Origin: Didymella arachidicola | Taxonomy: Eukaryota; Ascomycota; Dothideomycetes; Pleosporales; Didymellaceae | Assembly (NCBI GenBank): GCA_016630955.3 | Contig: CM049994.1 | Location: 930,001-994,000, forward strand | Reading direction: 5' to 3' | DNA length: 64,000 nt | In this document: piece after piece, positions 20,953 to 31,919 of the stretch | Numbering within the stretch: the stretch's first letter is position 1 | How the letters are laid out: every line of letters begins with the position of its first letter | Notes under the pieces: generated by a model | Seen by the model: the letters and a program-made list of their open reading frames with translations, nothing else | Databases searched by the model: none | Told to the model about the DNA's origin: nothing | Made by a program: the position numbers and the translations under genes

Positions 20953-21982
20953 TTACCCCAGTCCCAGAGATCCTTGTCCAGTCCCAAGGCTGCTCGTTCG
21001 TGTAAGTAGGTCAAAGTTGTGGACGACGTTCCCGACCCTTGCTTTCACAACGCCGAACGCTGCTTGTGGTGACTGAACGTATTTGTCTACTTCGATGTCT
21101 TGCACCAATGACACCAACTCTGGATCGGGCTCAGTGAGGTTCCAAGCTATGCTAATATGGAACATATTTGAGCGATCGATCTTAAGATCTTCGTTTGGCG
21201 AGTGTGCAATGGGTGAGTTGGACTCCATCGGCCCGTCTCCCTTACCGCCTGAATACAGTGCTGGGTAACCAGACTTTTGCGCAGCCTCATTACATGCGCT
21301 GAGCAGCTTATTAAGTCCATCATGCGCCGGCTTCTCGATGCCGAGTACCAAGAACCATCGGTTCCGTTCATAGTTCGGCACCCACTTGAGACCGCGGAAC
21401 TCGAAGTGGAAGGCTTGGACTGCGGCTCTCCGCAAGGAAGTTCTCAGTGTTGCAAGAAACGAGTCTCGGTCATCAGTCTTGATCTGTAGTGTACGTGAGA
21501 GCGAAACGTGTAATGGTAAGGGTGCGCCAAGCTCTGACTGCAGAGAGGGTATGATGTCAGGAAGAGCCAATGGCTTTGCACGCTTCAGGTTCTCATGCTT
21601 GAGCACATCCTTGACGGCTTTAATCAAGCTGTGTAGACTACCAGATTCAGTCTGCGAAGGAACCCCTCGAACATATTAGCTACCCGCGACCACTTCCAAG
21701 CAACGGCGCAGGATCAACCTTACACTCTAAATAGACGTGGCTAGGCCAGTTACCTTCCACATGAGGGAGTGCCCGCTTACGGCCGCCATGCAAGCTGGGG
21801 TTATCGCTTGTGCTGACGCGCGCATTCGTGGAGTAGAGGTCGTGGAATGCTGCTGGGAGCGGCGGCAGGTCGTCGTTGCTGGGCTCGCTGCGTTTGCGCT
21901 TCAACGCAGTCTTGGGCTTCTGGGCCGACAAGGCATCCTTTTCGCTGCTGGAGTCAGAGTCAGGGTATTGGACCAAGGACAT
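20953..21982 (-). CDS. USB1: U6 snRNA phosphodiesterase (3'-5' exonuclease)
   Basis: Exon 1 (21719-21982) starts MSLVQYPDSDSSSEKD and contains LPPLPAAFHDLYSTNARVST and HVEGNWPSHVYLE, the conserved Usb1 start. A 67 bp intron (21652-21718) with a weak donor GTTGAT, branch GCTAATA and acceptor CGCAG joins it in phase 0 to exon 2 (20953-21651); the total is 320 residues. The two catalytic HxS motifs of the 2H phosphodiesterase fold are present: LHVSLSR (His about 136) and FHISIAW (His about 253). Usb1 trims the oligo(U) tail of U6 snRNA in the nucleus and leaves a terminal phosphate that protects U6. An upstream in-frame start at 22087 exists, but the ATG at 21982 fits the family length better. 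Confidence 0.92.
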
Positions 21983-22356
21983 GGTTGGCTTGGGTCGGTG
22001 TTGGGCCCTGTGGACCTTTTGACAGTCTTCGCGTTGCGGCTCAGTGGGCTCGAACACCAGTAGCGCGCCCCACTCTCCCACGCACATCCGGCAGTGACGT
22101 AGCGCTTTCAGGAAAGTGCACGGCAGAGCGACGATGAAAGCGATGATGTTACGCGTCGTTCTCCTGCCGTTCGTGGCTCGGTGCCTGCCAAGCTTAGGCT
22201 TTATCTAGTCCTCCTCCCCTCTTGTCACCTGCTCTTTCTCTTCTCCAACCCACAGCCTTGCGATTCCAGATAGTGACTTTTACGCCGTTTGTGTAACCCA
22301 GCATACAGTTAGCCAGACCTCACTAGTAATTTTTGCGCAACGCGATCACGAGTACC
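21983..22356. promoter_or_regulatory. Divergent promoter of USB1 and the Pal1 gene
   Basis: The 374 bp between the two start codons must hold both promoters and 5' leaders. A pyrimidine-rich tract (about 22201-22255, CCTCCTCCCCTCTTG and similar) faces the Pal1 gene. No TATA box is obvious. Confidence 0.5.
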
Positions 22357-23785
22357 ATGCAGGCGGTACGTTCCACTTCCCTCAAAGCTCAGTCGCGTGG
22401 CAATCTCGACACTGTCTTAACACATCAGAGACATGCTGCGTGACGAGGATCAAAGAAGTCGTTGACTGACGTTGCCTAGGCACACCACGCGTTGATCGAT
22501 CCTCTGATTGAGCCGGATCCGAGTGACGACACCGGCCTGAACTCCCACTTCCGCTCAACCTTTGCGCCCAGACAGGATGGCCCTATCACCCCACCCGGAT
22601 CAGCCGGATTGCTCAAAGACAGCTCATCCATAAAGGTCAACGGGCACCGCACGGGAAGTTCTATTGGAAGCAACCCATTCATTGCCTCTCAGCATACCGG
22701 CAGCTCGGTCGGAACCAACCCGTTCATCCCCTCCCAGCACACAGGCAACTCCGTAGACACCAACCCTTACCGCCGACCGAGGGCCTCATCTGAAGCCAAG
22801 GCTCCCTCTGCGACCGTCTCACAGATTGGCCAGACTACTCCCAGGTCGAGCAGGTATGATTACCCATCTCCTCCTCAGTCTGCCAGCCCTCGCAAGCAGC
22901 GCTTTTCCGACAACCGCGCGGCGGCATTCGGATCCATGAACGAGAGCCGTCCCCGTCGTTCAAGCCAGCCATCGTCATCCAGGCCACAATCGCAGCATAT
23001 TTCCGGACGCAGCCGAGGTGGATCGCTGAACTACGGCGAGGCCTCTCCCCTGGACACAATCCGCAAGGAGACCAAGACTGCGCACCGTGCTCACCATCTT
23101 AGGAAAACGAACTTCCAGGGCGCCGACATCATCGATCGCCTCGACAAGACTGGAGTATCGCGCTACCATCACGAAGGACCGTACGATGCAGCAAGTATTG
23201 CACGCAACAGGGACAAGAAGTACAGCCCGGTCGCTGCTGTGCAAGACTCCAACGAGGAAGCGCTTAGGGCTACACCACGGGAGAATATTCAGGATGCTAT
23301 CGAGCGACACCGACCGCTTGAGGGTGTCGCCACGATTCCACCGGGCATGGCTGACAAGTTCGGACGTGTCTATCACTACGAGGAAGGCACCGATATGCAG
23401 CGTGACCCCCTGAATAAGGGCGACTACAAGCGGGTTCCTGGTGTTGTGAGTGATCCAATATTTTTCTCATATACAAGATCAATGGACTAACATTTGACAG
23501 GAATACCACCCCGACGACCTAAAGGGCAAGGGTGAGCCTTCGTACACCATCGAGAAGCAACTGAAAGACCACAAGAGATTGGGCGCCAGCGGCATTGAGT
23601 TGACTTCACGCCGACACAGCAAGAGCGTAGGCCATGTCGATGCTCCCGGAACAATTCCCGTGGAGAACCCCTTCGAGACGGGAGCATCCACCTCTGGCAT
23701 TGGGCGCAGCAACTCAGGCCTGGGCAGCGCGCTCAAGAAGCGGTTCGGCAGCATCCGACGGAAGAAGCAGGACGTAGACGCTTAG
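22357..23785 (+). CDS. Pal1 cell-morphology protein
   Basis: Three exons: 22357-22365 (only MQA), 22480-23445 and 23501-23785, with introns of 114 bp (GTACGT...TAG) and 55 bp (GTGAGT, branch ACTAAC, acceptor CAG). The product is 419 residues. The N-terminal half is disordered and has three NPF/NPY units in near-repeats (IGSNPFIASQHTG, VGTNPFIPSQHTG, VDTNPYRRP). The conserved Pal1 core lies in the middle (TNFQGADIIDRLDKTGVSRY, HHEGPYDAASIARN). The C-terminus is basic and Ser-rich (SALKKRFGSIRRKKQ). In fission yeast Pal1 is a membrane-associated protein needed for cylindrical cell shape and is linked to endocytic sites; NPF motifs bind EH-domain proteins. The nine-base first exon is inferred from a perfect donor and phase, and is the least certain part. 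Confidence 0.85.
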
Positions 23786-24555
23786 GAAGCGATGATGAAG
23801 CGCGCGATTGAGTCGGATTACTAGCATCGAAATTGTACGCTACGAGATGCGATGGAGTTGGCTGTTTTCTTTTTTTGGTTTTTTTCCTCATAACGGCGAC
23901 ACTGTATGTAGCCAGGCCACGACCCACGGGCGTGAAGTGTTGTATAGCTGTTTAACGATTAATGACCTCACAACGAAGTGGCATCATTGCCGGGATTTGT
24001 TGTGAACAGCGCGTCTTGCAAGCATGAGGCTGTAGATCGTCAAAGGATCCAGCTTCCAGACACTCACGATACAGGTTTGAAGTTTCGAACGATACTGATC
24101 GGCAGCCGCTCCTGCGTCGTCGTCATCAGGGCGCGCATTTATGGGGCGGAATGGCAAGCCCGTTGCAGACGGGTCCATCACTACCGCTTCGGTGCAAGGA
24201 ATCGAGCCGTGTGTGTGTTAGCAGAGACATTGATTTGCGATGGAAGAAAGCGTACGCCAACACGGTTGGGGATGCGCCAGCACGCAGACACATGTGTTAC
24301 GAGATGGATGGTGATGGCAGTGTATATACAGCACAACATGGCATGGCATCCCCCCCCCCCCCCCCATCGCTTAATAATAAAATACACCAAGAATCAGAAT
24401 AACACCAGCAATGCGTGTCTAACAATCAACGCGCCGCCAGCACCTATGCGCCGAAAATCACCAAGCCAACCCAACCCAACCCCGCCAACGCACGCAAATA
24501 TGCAACAAACACACCGTACCTACTCCCAAGACTCCTCAGCTTGTGGTTTCAAAGC
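23786..24555. other. Intergenic region with a 16-base C run
   Basis: No gene. A plus-strand frame of 331 codons (23978-24973) crosses this stretch but has no domain and runs antisense to real coding DNA at its right end. A homopolymer of 16 C lies at 24350-24365. Confidence 0.5.
24350..24365 (+). repeat. Poly-C homopolymer, 16 bases
   Basis: A simple run of C on the plus strand between the Pal1 gene and the DUF726 gene. Such runs are unstable and also prone to sequencing error. Confidence 0.8.
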
Positions 24556-27500
24556 TTACATGAAACTCATCTTGACTTCTTTCTCCTGCCCAAATTCGTC
24601 GTCGTCGAATTCGTCCGCCCAGGCATTGTACCCCGGGTTCGCGGCGGGCATTGTGTTTGCGCTGCGCAGGGGCGGGCGGCCGGGCGCGTCGTTGGATTGG
24701 GAGGCCCAGCTCACGGTGGGTGCTGCGGGCGGTGAGTCCCACGTGCCGTGGCGCGGGGGGTTGTCTTTGCGCAGCGAGTCGGGGGAGTCCCATGCGCTGC
24801 TCTTCTGGGGTTCTGCGGTTGTAGACTTCCTCGTGGACTCGGGGCTGTCCCATGCGTTTTTGTCTGGTGTGGGTGGGTGTGCGGCTGGGGCGCGCGGCGG
24901 GTCTTTGAAGGATGTGTCGAATGTCATGCTCATCCCCGCCCCTGGGTCGTCGAACTCGTCGTACTCGTCGTAATCCTTGGTGCCGCTGGTGCCATTGCTC
25001 AATTGGCTGCCTGGCGGCAGCCTTACTGCAGACGACAGGTTGCCTGTGCTGTTCGCCTTGCCTGATGTCGCGCCGGCGCCCAGGCTGTCGTTGAAACTCT
25101 GCGTCTGGCGCAGTCCGGTGTGTGGGCCTGTAGTTGTAGGGGTGGTGGCCGAGATGTCTATTTTCATGGGCGGAAGCGTGGATTTGATCTCCTTGATTTC
25201 AAAGGCGTCGGGTTCGTAGCCGTTGTAGGGTTTGTCTGGGGCGTTTTCTGCGGCGAGGTTGGCGATTTCCTTGCGGATTGCATCAATGTCGAACATGACG
25301 GGGTTCTCGGCGATGGTTGCTGCATCAGCGGTTTTGTCGATGGGGGCTTGTGCTTGCGAGTTTTTGTCGTATACTTCCCAGTCTTTCTTGTCGCCTTTCT
25401 TCTTGCGCCACCATGAGAGCTTGCCGCCTTTCTTCTCTTTCTCGGCGTTCTTCTTCTCGAGTTCGCGGCGTGCTTCTTCGATTTCGCTGATCAGTTCGCG
25501 CTGGCGCTGCTCGTGGTTCTCTGGGTCGGGGTCCTCGATCTCGACAAACTCGTCGGACTCGACGAGCCACCCCGCTTCACGAAGCAATTTGGGTATTGCT
25601 GTGCGGTAGGCCATATGGCCAGGCACAAACTCAGTGACGTTCATGTTCTCAATCGTGGGAAGCTCAACAGGTGCAAGTCCCGCAACCCGGGCTACACCAC
25701 CACCGGTCGCGCGGAAGAGATAGCCTGTTGAATGGTCAGAGTTGGAGTCGAGATGGTAGGAGGATCGACTTACCCAAGATCCAGTCATTGGTAGCATACC
25801 CATTAACGAAGCGCCCAGGCACTACAGTGCGAATTCTGATGTACTCGTCCGTATTGGCGACAATCGGAGTGCCAAACATGTACACGTTCTGCACCAAGCC
25901 AAAAGCGCCGCGGTTCTGGAGCTCTTTCAAGGCAGCGTAGATGACTCGAGCGCCGAGGGAAAAGCCAACAAGTGTGATTGGTCTTGTTCCGAGGTTGCGA
26001 TCGATGATGGAGTCTGCAAGGATGAGACCGGCCATATCTGCTCGCGCCTGAGAGACAGACCACGGGTTGTCGATGAGGTAGGACAGCTTTGTGAGAGCGA
26101 GAGGAAGTGTCATGGCGGACATGAGCGCGGTCAGAAGCGTGCTTCCTAGGACTTGTTGAAGACCTTGAGTGAGTGCCTATCAGATATCAGTAGTTGGGAG
26201 GTTGACATTGCGTGGCTTGCGTACCTCGGTAGCAAGGATGTTGATGGTGTCTCCCATACTCCTCAGCATCTCCGGCTCCCAAAGCACAGAGTAGATGTCG
26301 CCCATGACTGGATCGACGGTACTGTAGGGCAAACGAACATCGTCAGCCTTGCCGCTCATCCACCCTGCCAACGTAATGATGAGATTTGTCCGCTTGTTGT
26401 TGTGCAGTGGCCGATATTCGAACGTCTTGACAGCACCCGTTCGTCTGTTCATAGCGCGGACGCCAACCGTGCCACCGGTAGTAACGGCAATGCTAGTGAT
26501 GACTGCCGTTCCACCAGCACCAGCAAGGAAACTGCCGGTTCCTGCTACACCGATGGTTGTGAATCCTGCAGCGAGACCGGCGCCGATGACAGGAGCAAGG
26601 AGACCGGCGGACAAGCCAATGACCAGACCTCCACCAACCGTGGCGAGGCCCATGAATGCCAAGCGCTTGCGCAGGGCTCGTTTCCGACGCGACTCCATGT
26701 GCTCGTCTTCGTTCCAGTTCTCCTTGTTGGCTTCTTCTTGCATCTCCAGAGCATCGGTCACGCGCTTCTCGAAGCGGCAGATCTCGAGCCAGTCGACGCT
26801 GAGGTACCTGCCAACGACTTCGAAGAGCTCTCGTGACCGCGAGTCGTAGATGGAGTCGGCGACTAGGAGAAGGAAGAGATCACACAAGACGGTCCAGCGC
26901 AGATCAATGTCGAGGTTCTTGCTTTCGAGGAGCTGTGAGGGGGTCTTGGGGTCGGGGTATTCGTAGCCGTCGTCTTCGTGCGCCTCGTAGGGGGGAGGCG
27001 GCGGTGATGTGAGAGACTCGTGCAGACTGGGAGAGGGGGGTGATTCAGACTTTCCCCCCGTGTCAGGTCGCGGCGAGGAAACCGACAGTCGCGCCGAGTC
27101 AGAGCCCTTCTCCTCGTCTTTCAGACCAGAGTCACTCTTCTCGTCTTTCAACCCGTTAGCAACCTCTGCAGCAGGATTCTTCACGCGCGCATTCCGCATC
27201 AGCGCAGGGGTAAGATCTGCAGGTATAACGCCATGGTCGGTCAACTGCTCGATCATGACCTGTTCGGAGGTATTGATATCCATATGGCCATAGAGCCTGA
27301 CCATCATCTTCTGGGACCACATCTTGATGCCCTCGGTCTGCATGTCGAGGGCCTTTTTGACCTGGCGGCTCTTCTTGTCGGTGATGGAGTCGAATTTACG
27401 CTCCATCTGGATCATGGCTAGACGCACGAGGCCGACGTAGGCGACGCGCTGGCCTTCGGTCAGGAGGTTCTTGGTGGCCTGCATCTGCATGAGAGGGTCG

Positions 27501-28693
27501 CGGACGGCTTCGTCGTCGTCGTGCAGGGCGGTTGTCTTCTCTTTGAACAGGTACGCCGTGTTGTCGTCCATGCTCGTCTGCGAGTCTGCGTCGTCGTCGA
27601 GGACGACTCGTGTGTAGCCCTTGGCGGCGCCGCCGAGGTTGGCGTAGCCGTGCATGTCCTGCAGCTCCTCGGGGTTCTCTTTGGCGATGAGGCGGTTGTC
27701 GTCGTCGTACATGTCGTATTGGGCGTAGGCAGGCATCGTCTGCCAGCCGCCGTCGTCGTCATGGTCCTCTTCTTTGGTTGTGGTGGGCTGAGCAACGATG
27801 TTCTGGTGCGAGTACTCGTTGATGGAGGACTGTTTGTGGTGGTGTGCGGCGGGTTTGTCGAGGCTGGGGCGGCCGTCTGCAGCGCTGGCGGTGGTGTGTG
27901 GTGCAGCGTTGGCGGTGGTGTGTGGTGCAGCGTTGGCGGTGGTGTGTGGTGCAGCGTTGGCGGTGGTGTGTGGTGGTGCATCCGTGGCGGTGCTCGGTGC
28001 TGCAGCTTTAGCAGTGCTCAGTGGTGCGTCTGTGGCGGTGCTGTGTGGTGGTGCTGGTGGTGCTGGTGCTGGTGCTGCTGCTGCTGCTGCTGCGTTGGCG
28101 GTGCTCAGATGTGCTGCGTCGTCGTCGTCGGCGGGCGAGTGGCTGCCAGCGGCCGCTGAAGGCTGGACGTCCGCAGCACCGTCTGGCCCAGCGCCGTCTG
28201 CAGCACCGCCTGTCTTGCCCGCCAGCTTGCTCTCGTCTTTGCCCACATTCCCCCCCTCGGCGGCCTCGACGTGCCCATTGACGGCCGCAGGGCCAGCCTG
28301 CACACGACCGCCTGCGCCCGCCTCGGCCCGCTCCCTCTGCTTGACATGCGCCACGATGCTCTCGACCGCCTTCTCCGCCTCGCCGCTCTGCTCTGTCGCC
28401 TTCGCCTCTGCCTTCTGCTCTGTCGCCTTCGCCTCCCCGCTCTGCTCCGGCTTCGCAGCGCCGCCCTGGCCCGCCGCCGTCGCTACCGCGTCTTTGAACT
28501 CGTCCTCGCCCTCGCCCTCGCCCTCGCCCTCGCCCTCGCCCTCGCCGGAGCTCTCGGCGACCGGCGTCCGCGGCCTGCGTGTCCTGACGGGCAGCCCAAA
28601 GTCGTCGTATTCCACCTTCTCCGTCTCTCCCGCGGTGCGCTGCGGGCCCGCGGCTTCGGTGCTAGGGGGCTGCGAGGGGGTGTCGCTCGCCAT
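24556..28693 (-). CDS. DUF726 (TMCO4-like) alpha/beta hydrolase membrane protein
   Basis: Three exons: 26225-28693, 25774-26176 and 24556-25724, with introns of 48 bp (GTACGC...ATAG) and 49 bp (GTAAGT, branch CTGAC, CAACAG). The product is about 1346 residues. The first 370 or so are low-complexity, with GE repeats, AT-Q-rich stretches and TTANAAPH repeats. A conserved helical region follows (about 500-700), then a Gly/Ala-rich hydrophobic hairpin (LATVGGGLVIGLSAGLLAPV). The hydrolase part contains PITLVGFSLGARVIYAALKE, where GFSLG is the nucleophile elbow, and NVYMFGTPI. The tail is charged and disordered, with DEYDEFDD and repeated WDSP units, ending EVKMSFM. The family contains yeast Mil1/YFL034W and human TMCO4; I know of no established substrate. 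It is divergent from UTP23 across 324 bp. Confidence 0.88.
27882..27980 (-). repeat. 24-bp tandem repeat coding for TTANAAPH
   Basis: About four copies of a 24-base unit lie in frame inside the DUF726 gene, the first and last slightly changed. Each copy adds eight residues, so copy number can vary without breaking the frame. Confidence 0.85.
28505..28546 (-). repeat. Seven CTCGCC hexamers coding for a Gly-Glu run
   Basis: A perfect hexanucleotide microsatellite in frame near the N-terminus of the DUF726 protein. It encodes alternating Gly and Glu. Confidence 0.9.
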
Positions 28694-29017
28694 GCTGGAC
28701 GGCGCGGATGCACATCTGATTGCGTGTGGTTCGGCGTGGGGCGTCGGATTATAAGCAGGCCATGGTGTGTCTGTCGCGGCCGGGTGGTGTGCAGGGTCGA
28801 GTGCTGCGCTGCGCTGCTGTCCGTCCGTCCCGGGGGTGCGCGTTTGCGGAGTTCGTGTCGGGAGTGGTGGGACCTGCTCGAAACGCTTGCGGCGCGGCGT
28901 TTTCTCGGCCACCGACGACTTTCTTGCAACCGGCGCTGCTTTTCTGCTGCGCGCATCCATTTTCACACGTTCCCTCACACACATTGCTACATTCCCCTCA
29001 CAGAGCACACCGCCGCC
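28694..29017. promoter_or_regulatory. Divergent promoter of the DUF726 gene and UTP23
   Basis: The 324 bp between the two start codons serve both genes. The sequence is G/C-rich, without a TATA box, and has a C/T-rich leader with repeated CACAC just before the UTP23 start (28975-29015). Confidence 0.5.
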
Positions 29018-29989
29018 ATGAAGCTCAAGCGCGCAAAGGTAGGCAGCCACAACGACAGGGAAATCGACACCACGCGCATGCGCTAACAACCGCAGGCCTA
29101 CAAGAAGCTGCTCCACCAGTACGAGCTCAACTTTGGCTTCCGCGAGCCCTACCAGGTCCTGCTCGACTCGGCCATCCTGCAAGATGCCTACAAGTTCAAG
29201 ATCGACCTCGTCGGCCGCCTCGAAAAGGTGCTCGGCGCAAAAGTAAAGCCCATGATCACCCAGTGCGACATGCGCCACCTCTACGACGCGAAGCCCAAAA
29301 ACGAGACCCTCATCCTGCAGGCCAAGGAGTACGAGCGCCGCCGCTGCGGACACCACGAACTCGACGAGCCGCTCAGCACCCTCGACTGCCTGACCAGCGT
29401 CGTCGATCCAAAGGGCACCCGCTCCAACAAGCACCGCTACGTCGTCGCGAGCAACGAGAAGCAAGTCCGCGCCAAGATGCGCAGCATCCCCGGTGTGCCG
29501 CTCATCTACATCAGCAAGAGCGTCGTGCTCATGGAGCCCATGACCAGCGCGACCGAGGATTTCAGGGAGAGGGAGGAGAAGAGCAAGTTCAAGCAGGGTC
29601 TGAAGGGCGCGAGGAAGCCAGATGCAGGCGAGAAGAGGAAACGGGAGGATGATGAGGAGAAGGATGAAAAGTCTATTGCTACGGAGATGCAGGTGCCCAA
29701 GAAGAAGAGGGCAAAGGGCCCCAAGCAGCCTAACCCGCTCAGCATGAAGAAGAAGAAGACGGACACCAAGGCACAACCCGGCTCCGAGAAGAAGGCGAAG
29801 CCTGTTGAGCTGAACGCTTCGCACGCAGCAGGCGCCGAGGCGTCAGACGGCGAGGTGGCCGCCCCAAAGAAGCGTAGACGGAAGCACAAGTCCAAAGCCG
29901 AGGGTGGAGCTGCCGAGGGTGGAGCTGCCGAGGGTGCAGCTGCTGAAGGCGGTGGTGTCTTTCTAGACACAGCCAACGCATCGCCATGA
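29018..29989 (+). CDS. UTP23: rRNA-processing protein UTP23 (PIN-like domain)
   Basis: Exon 1 (29018-29038) encodes MKLKRAK. A 57 bp intron (29039-29095; GTAGGC, branch GCTAAC, CGCAG) leads to exon 2 (29096-29989), giving 304 residues. The start MKLKRAKAYKKLLHQYELNF and GFREPYQVLLD are typical of Utp23, a nucleolar factor of the small-subunit processome that binds the snR30/18S pre-rRNA region. The PIN-like domain spans about residues 1-155. His and Cys residues (CDMRHL, RRRCGHHE, DCLTS) fit the zinc-binding site of Utp23 rather than an active nuclease. From about 190 on the protein is Lys-rich (PKKKRAKG, PKKRRRKHKSK), as in nucleolar proteins, and ends with a short EGGAA repeat. It converges on PPE1, 168 bp apart. 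Confidence 0.9.
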
Positions 29990-30157
29990 ACTATCCGACC
30001 ACATAGCTTTGCTCTCGTGGCTGTTCTGAAAAAGGCCGCTTCGCAATGATACCCAATCGATATCCGTCCCGCACAGAAATGCGAGGAGCATGATACAACG
30101 CCCAACAGACACGTGCATGATACAGCTGCATGGGAATCATGCACAGCCTGGCACATC
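29990..30157. other. Shared 3' region of UTP23 and PPE1
   Basis: Short convergent intergenic stretch of 168 bp. The two transcripts probably overlap at their 3' ends. Confidence 0.4.
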
Positions 30158-31320
30158 TCAAACCTTCTTGCCTTGCGCGAGGAGGTCTGACACTTTCGGC
30201 GGAAGCACCAGTGTACTGCGGTCGTTGCGCTTGACGAATTCCACAATGACTTCGGCCGTCTTCTCAGGCTGATCTTCCTGGAGGAAATGCCCAGCGGCAG
30301 GGAAAACGGAGAGCTGGAACTTGCCTAGACGAGATTAGGACAAGTAAATACAACAGAAATCACCAGTGACTTACCCTGCATCTGCCCAATCATCAGTTCC
30401 TTATCGAGCCGATCCGTCCCAGCCAAAACCAACAACTTCGCTCCCTTCCCACTCAGAAACTTGCCGCTCATCCCCGTAAACCAGTTCTCCCAGTACGCCT
30501 CCGTCCGCGACAGATCCGTCTTCCACACCCACCGCCCCCCCGGCGCCGTCTGCACGAACAACGCAGGCACGCTGGCCCGCGCCGCCTCGACGTTCCGCAG
30601 CGTGCGCGACCGTATGTGCCAATCGACCGCCGCATCGAGGCTATCGAACAGCTTGGGGCGCGTGCGCAGATATGCCTGCATGTGCTTGAGCGCCTCCATT
30701 GCGCTGCCCTCAACCACATCCAGCACCGCGAAACCGAGGACCTTGGCGTCGAGCACGCCCATGTTGGACACGTGCGTGACCACCGCGCCGCCTAGACTGT
30801 GCCCGATGAGCACGAGCGTGGGGAGCTCGGGCCAGCCCATTTTCTGCGCCGTGAGCTGCATCATAGATACCATGTCGCGGGCTAGCAGCTCCACGCTTAG
30901 GTTGTTGGAGACCGCGCCGTCACTGTCCCACACCACGCTGCCGTGCTCCCGTGCTTCGACGGCCAGGATGCCCATGCCCGGCATGGCCTTTCTGATTTCC
31001 TTCACGGCGAGCGCGAAGCTCATGGCAGAGCTCCCCGCGCCGTGGTGCAGGACGAGGAGCGGCGATTGTAGCGACGCGGGGGGCGTGAGGTAGACGTGGA
31101 ACTTGGCGCGGGGCTCTTCCCTCTCGAGGTAGAGTTCCTGCGCGTAGTAGTCTGACCAGTGGATTGCGGGCGCGGGTCTGTGTGTGGTGGAGGGAATCAC
31201 GGTGCCGGTGCTGGACATGGAGCTCGCCGAGCTCGAATCGTCTTCCTCCTCGATCAGCGGCTCTGGGGGTGGGAGGGACGAGAGCTTCGTTCTGGCGAAC
31301 GACTTGGCGAGGTCCGACAT
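30158..31320 (-). CDS. PPE1: Protein phosphatase methylesterase 1
   Basis: Exon 1 (30375-31320) and exon 2 (30158-30324) are joined over a 50 bp intron (GTAAGT, branch CCTAAT, CTAG), giving 370 residues. The enzyme removes the carboxyl methyl ester from the C-terminal Leu of the PP2A catalytic subunit. The alpha/beta hydrolase fold shows LLVLHHGAGSSAMSFA (oxyanion region), LVLIGHSLGGAVV (nucleophile Ser near 175), and in exon 2 FPAAGHFLQEDQPE, which holds the catalytic His. The first 60 residues are acidic and Ser-rich. I chose MSDLAKSFARTKL at 31320 because it matches the usual start of this family; the upstream open frame would add unrelated residues. The splice join MQG/KFQLSVFP is needed to bring in the His. 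Confidence 0.92.
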
Positions 31321-31919
31321 GGTGGTTGTCGGCAATGCGCAATGTCGATTGGCCGGTGCATGCAGCTTGGAGAGGTTCAAGGGTCTGCGCTGGTAAGACG
31401 AGACTGTCCGCGTCGGCGAAGCTTGCCATCTGACAGAGGGGCTCGCGTGTGGGGCGGCAGCTTATCGATTGCAGGGAACAGCTTCCCGTGCGTCGTTTGC
31501 AGTGTTCATGACGACTTGGTGATTTCGCTGGGGCAAACTGCGTGATTCCCTCCAGCATGCTGTGAGGCAGCAGCAGGATGGATCCGCTGCAGAGCGCTGG
31601 GCAGCTGCCAAGGTCCTCAGCATACGAGCGCCTGGGACTCGGTGCGCTCGCGCGGGGCGGCGCTGGATCGCTCCGGGCTGCAAATCCAACGATTCGCGAC
31701 CGGGATGCCATCCGCCGATCCAACGCTAAGAACCATTGACATCATGCTCTGCGCGCATTGGCGCCGCCGTAGCTCCAACGAAACCAGCTTGTCGCCTGCC
31801 ATGCCGGCCTCCTCTTCTCTACACATTCCCAGAGCGTTGGCGCTCGTTTCTTCATCTCTCGTCCCGTTCCCCGGACCCTAATACCCTAGTTGACTTGCAG
31901 CTTCACCGCGGCTGCGACC
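31321..31919. promoter_or_regulatory. Divergent promoter of PPE1 and the DUF2417 gene
   Basis: About 600 bp without a supported gene, though several short frames exist on both strands. A pyrimidine-rich leader (about 31805-31885) precedes the plus-strand gene. Confidence 0.45.

Noticed and set aside
23978..24973. A 331-codon plus-strand frame after the Pal1 gene
   Set aside because: Half of it is antisense to the last exon of the DUF726 gene; it crosses a 16-base C run and has no recognisable domain.
27882..27980. Regular repeats, first considered as a CRISPR-like array
   Set aside because: The units are directly adjacent without spacers, are in frame and code for TTANAAPH repeats in a fungal gene.
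27798..28754. A 318-codon plus-strand frame rich in Ala, Cys and Val
   Set aside because: It is the antisense of the low-complexity N-terminus of the DUF726 gene and reflects its repeats.
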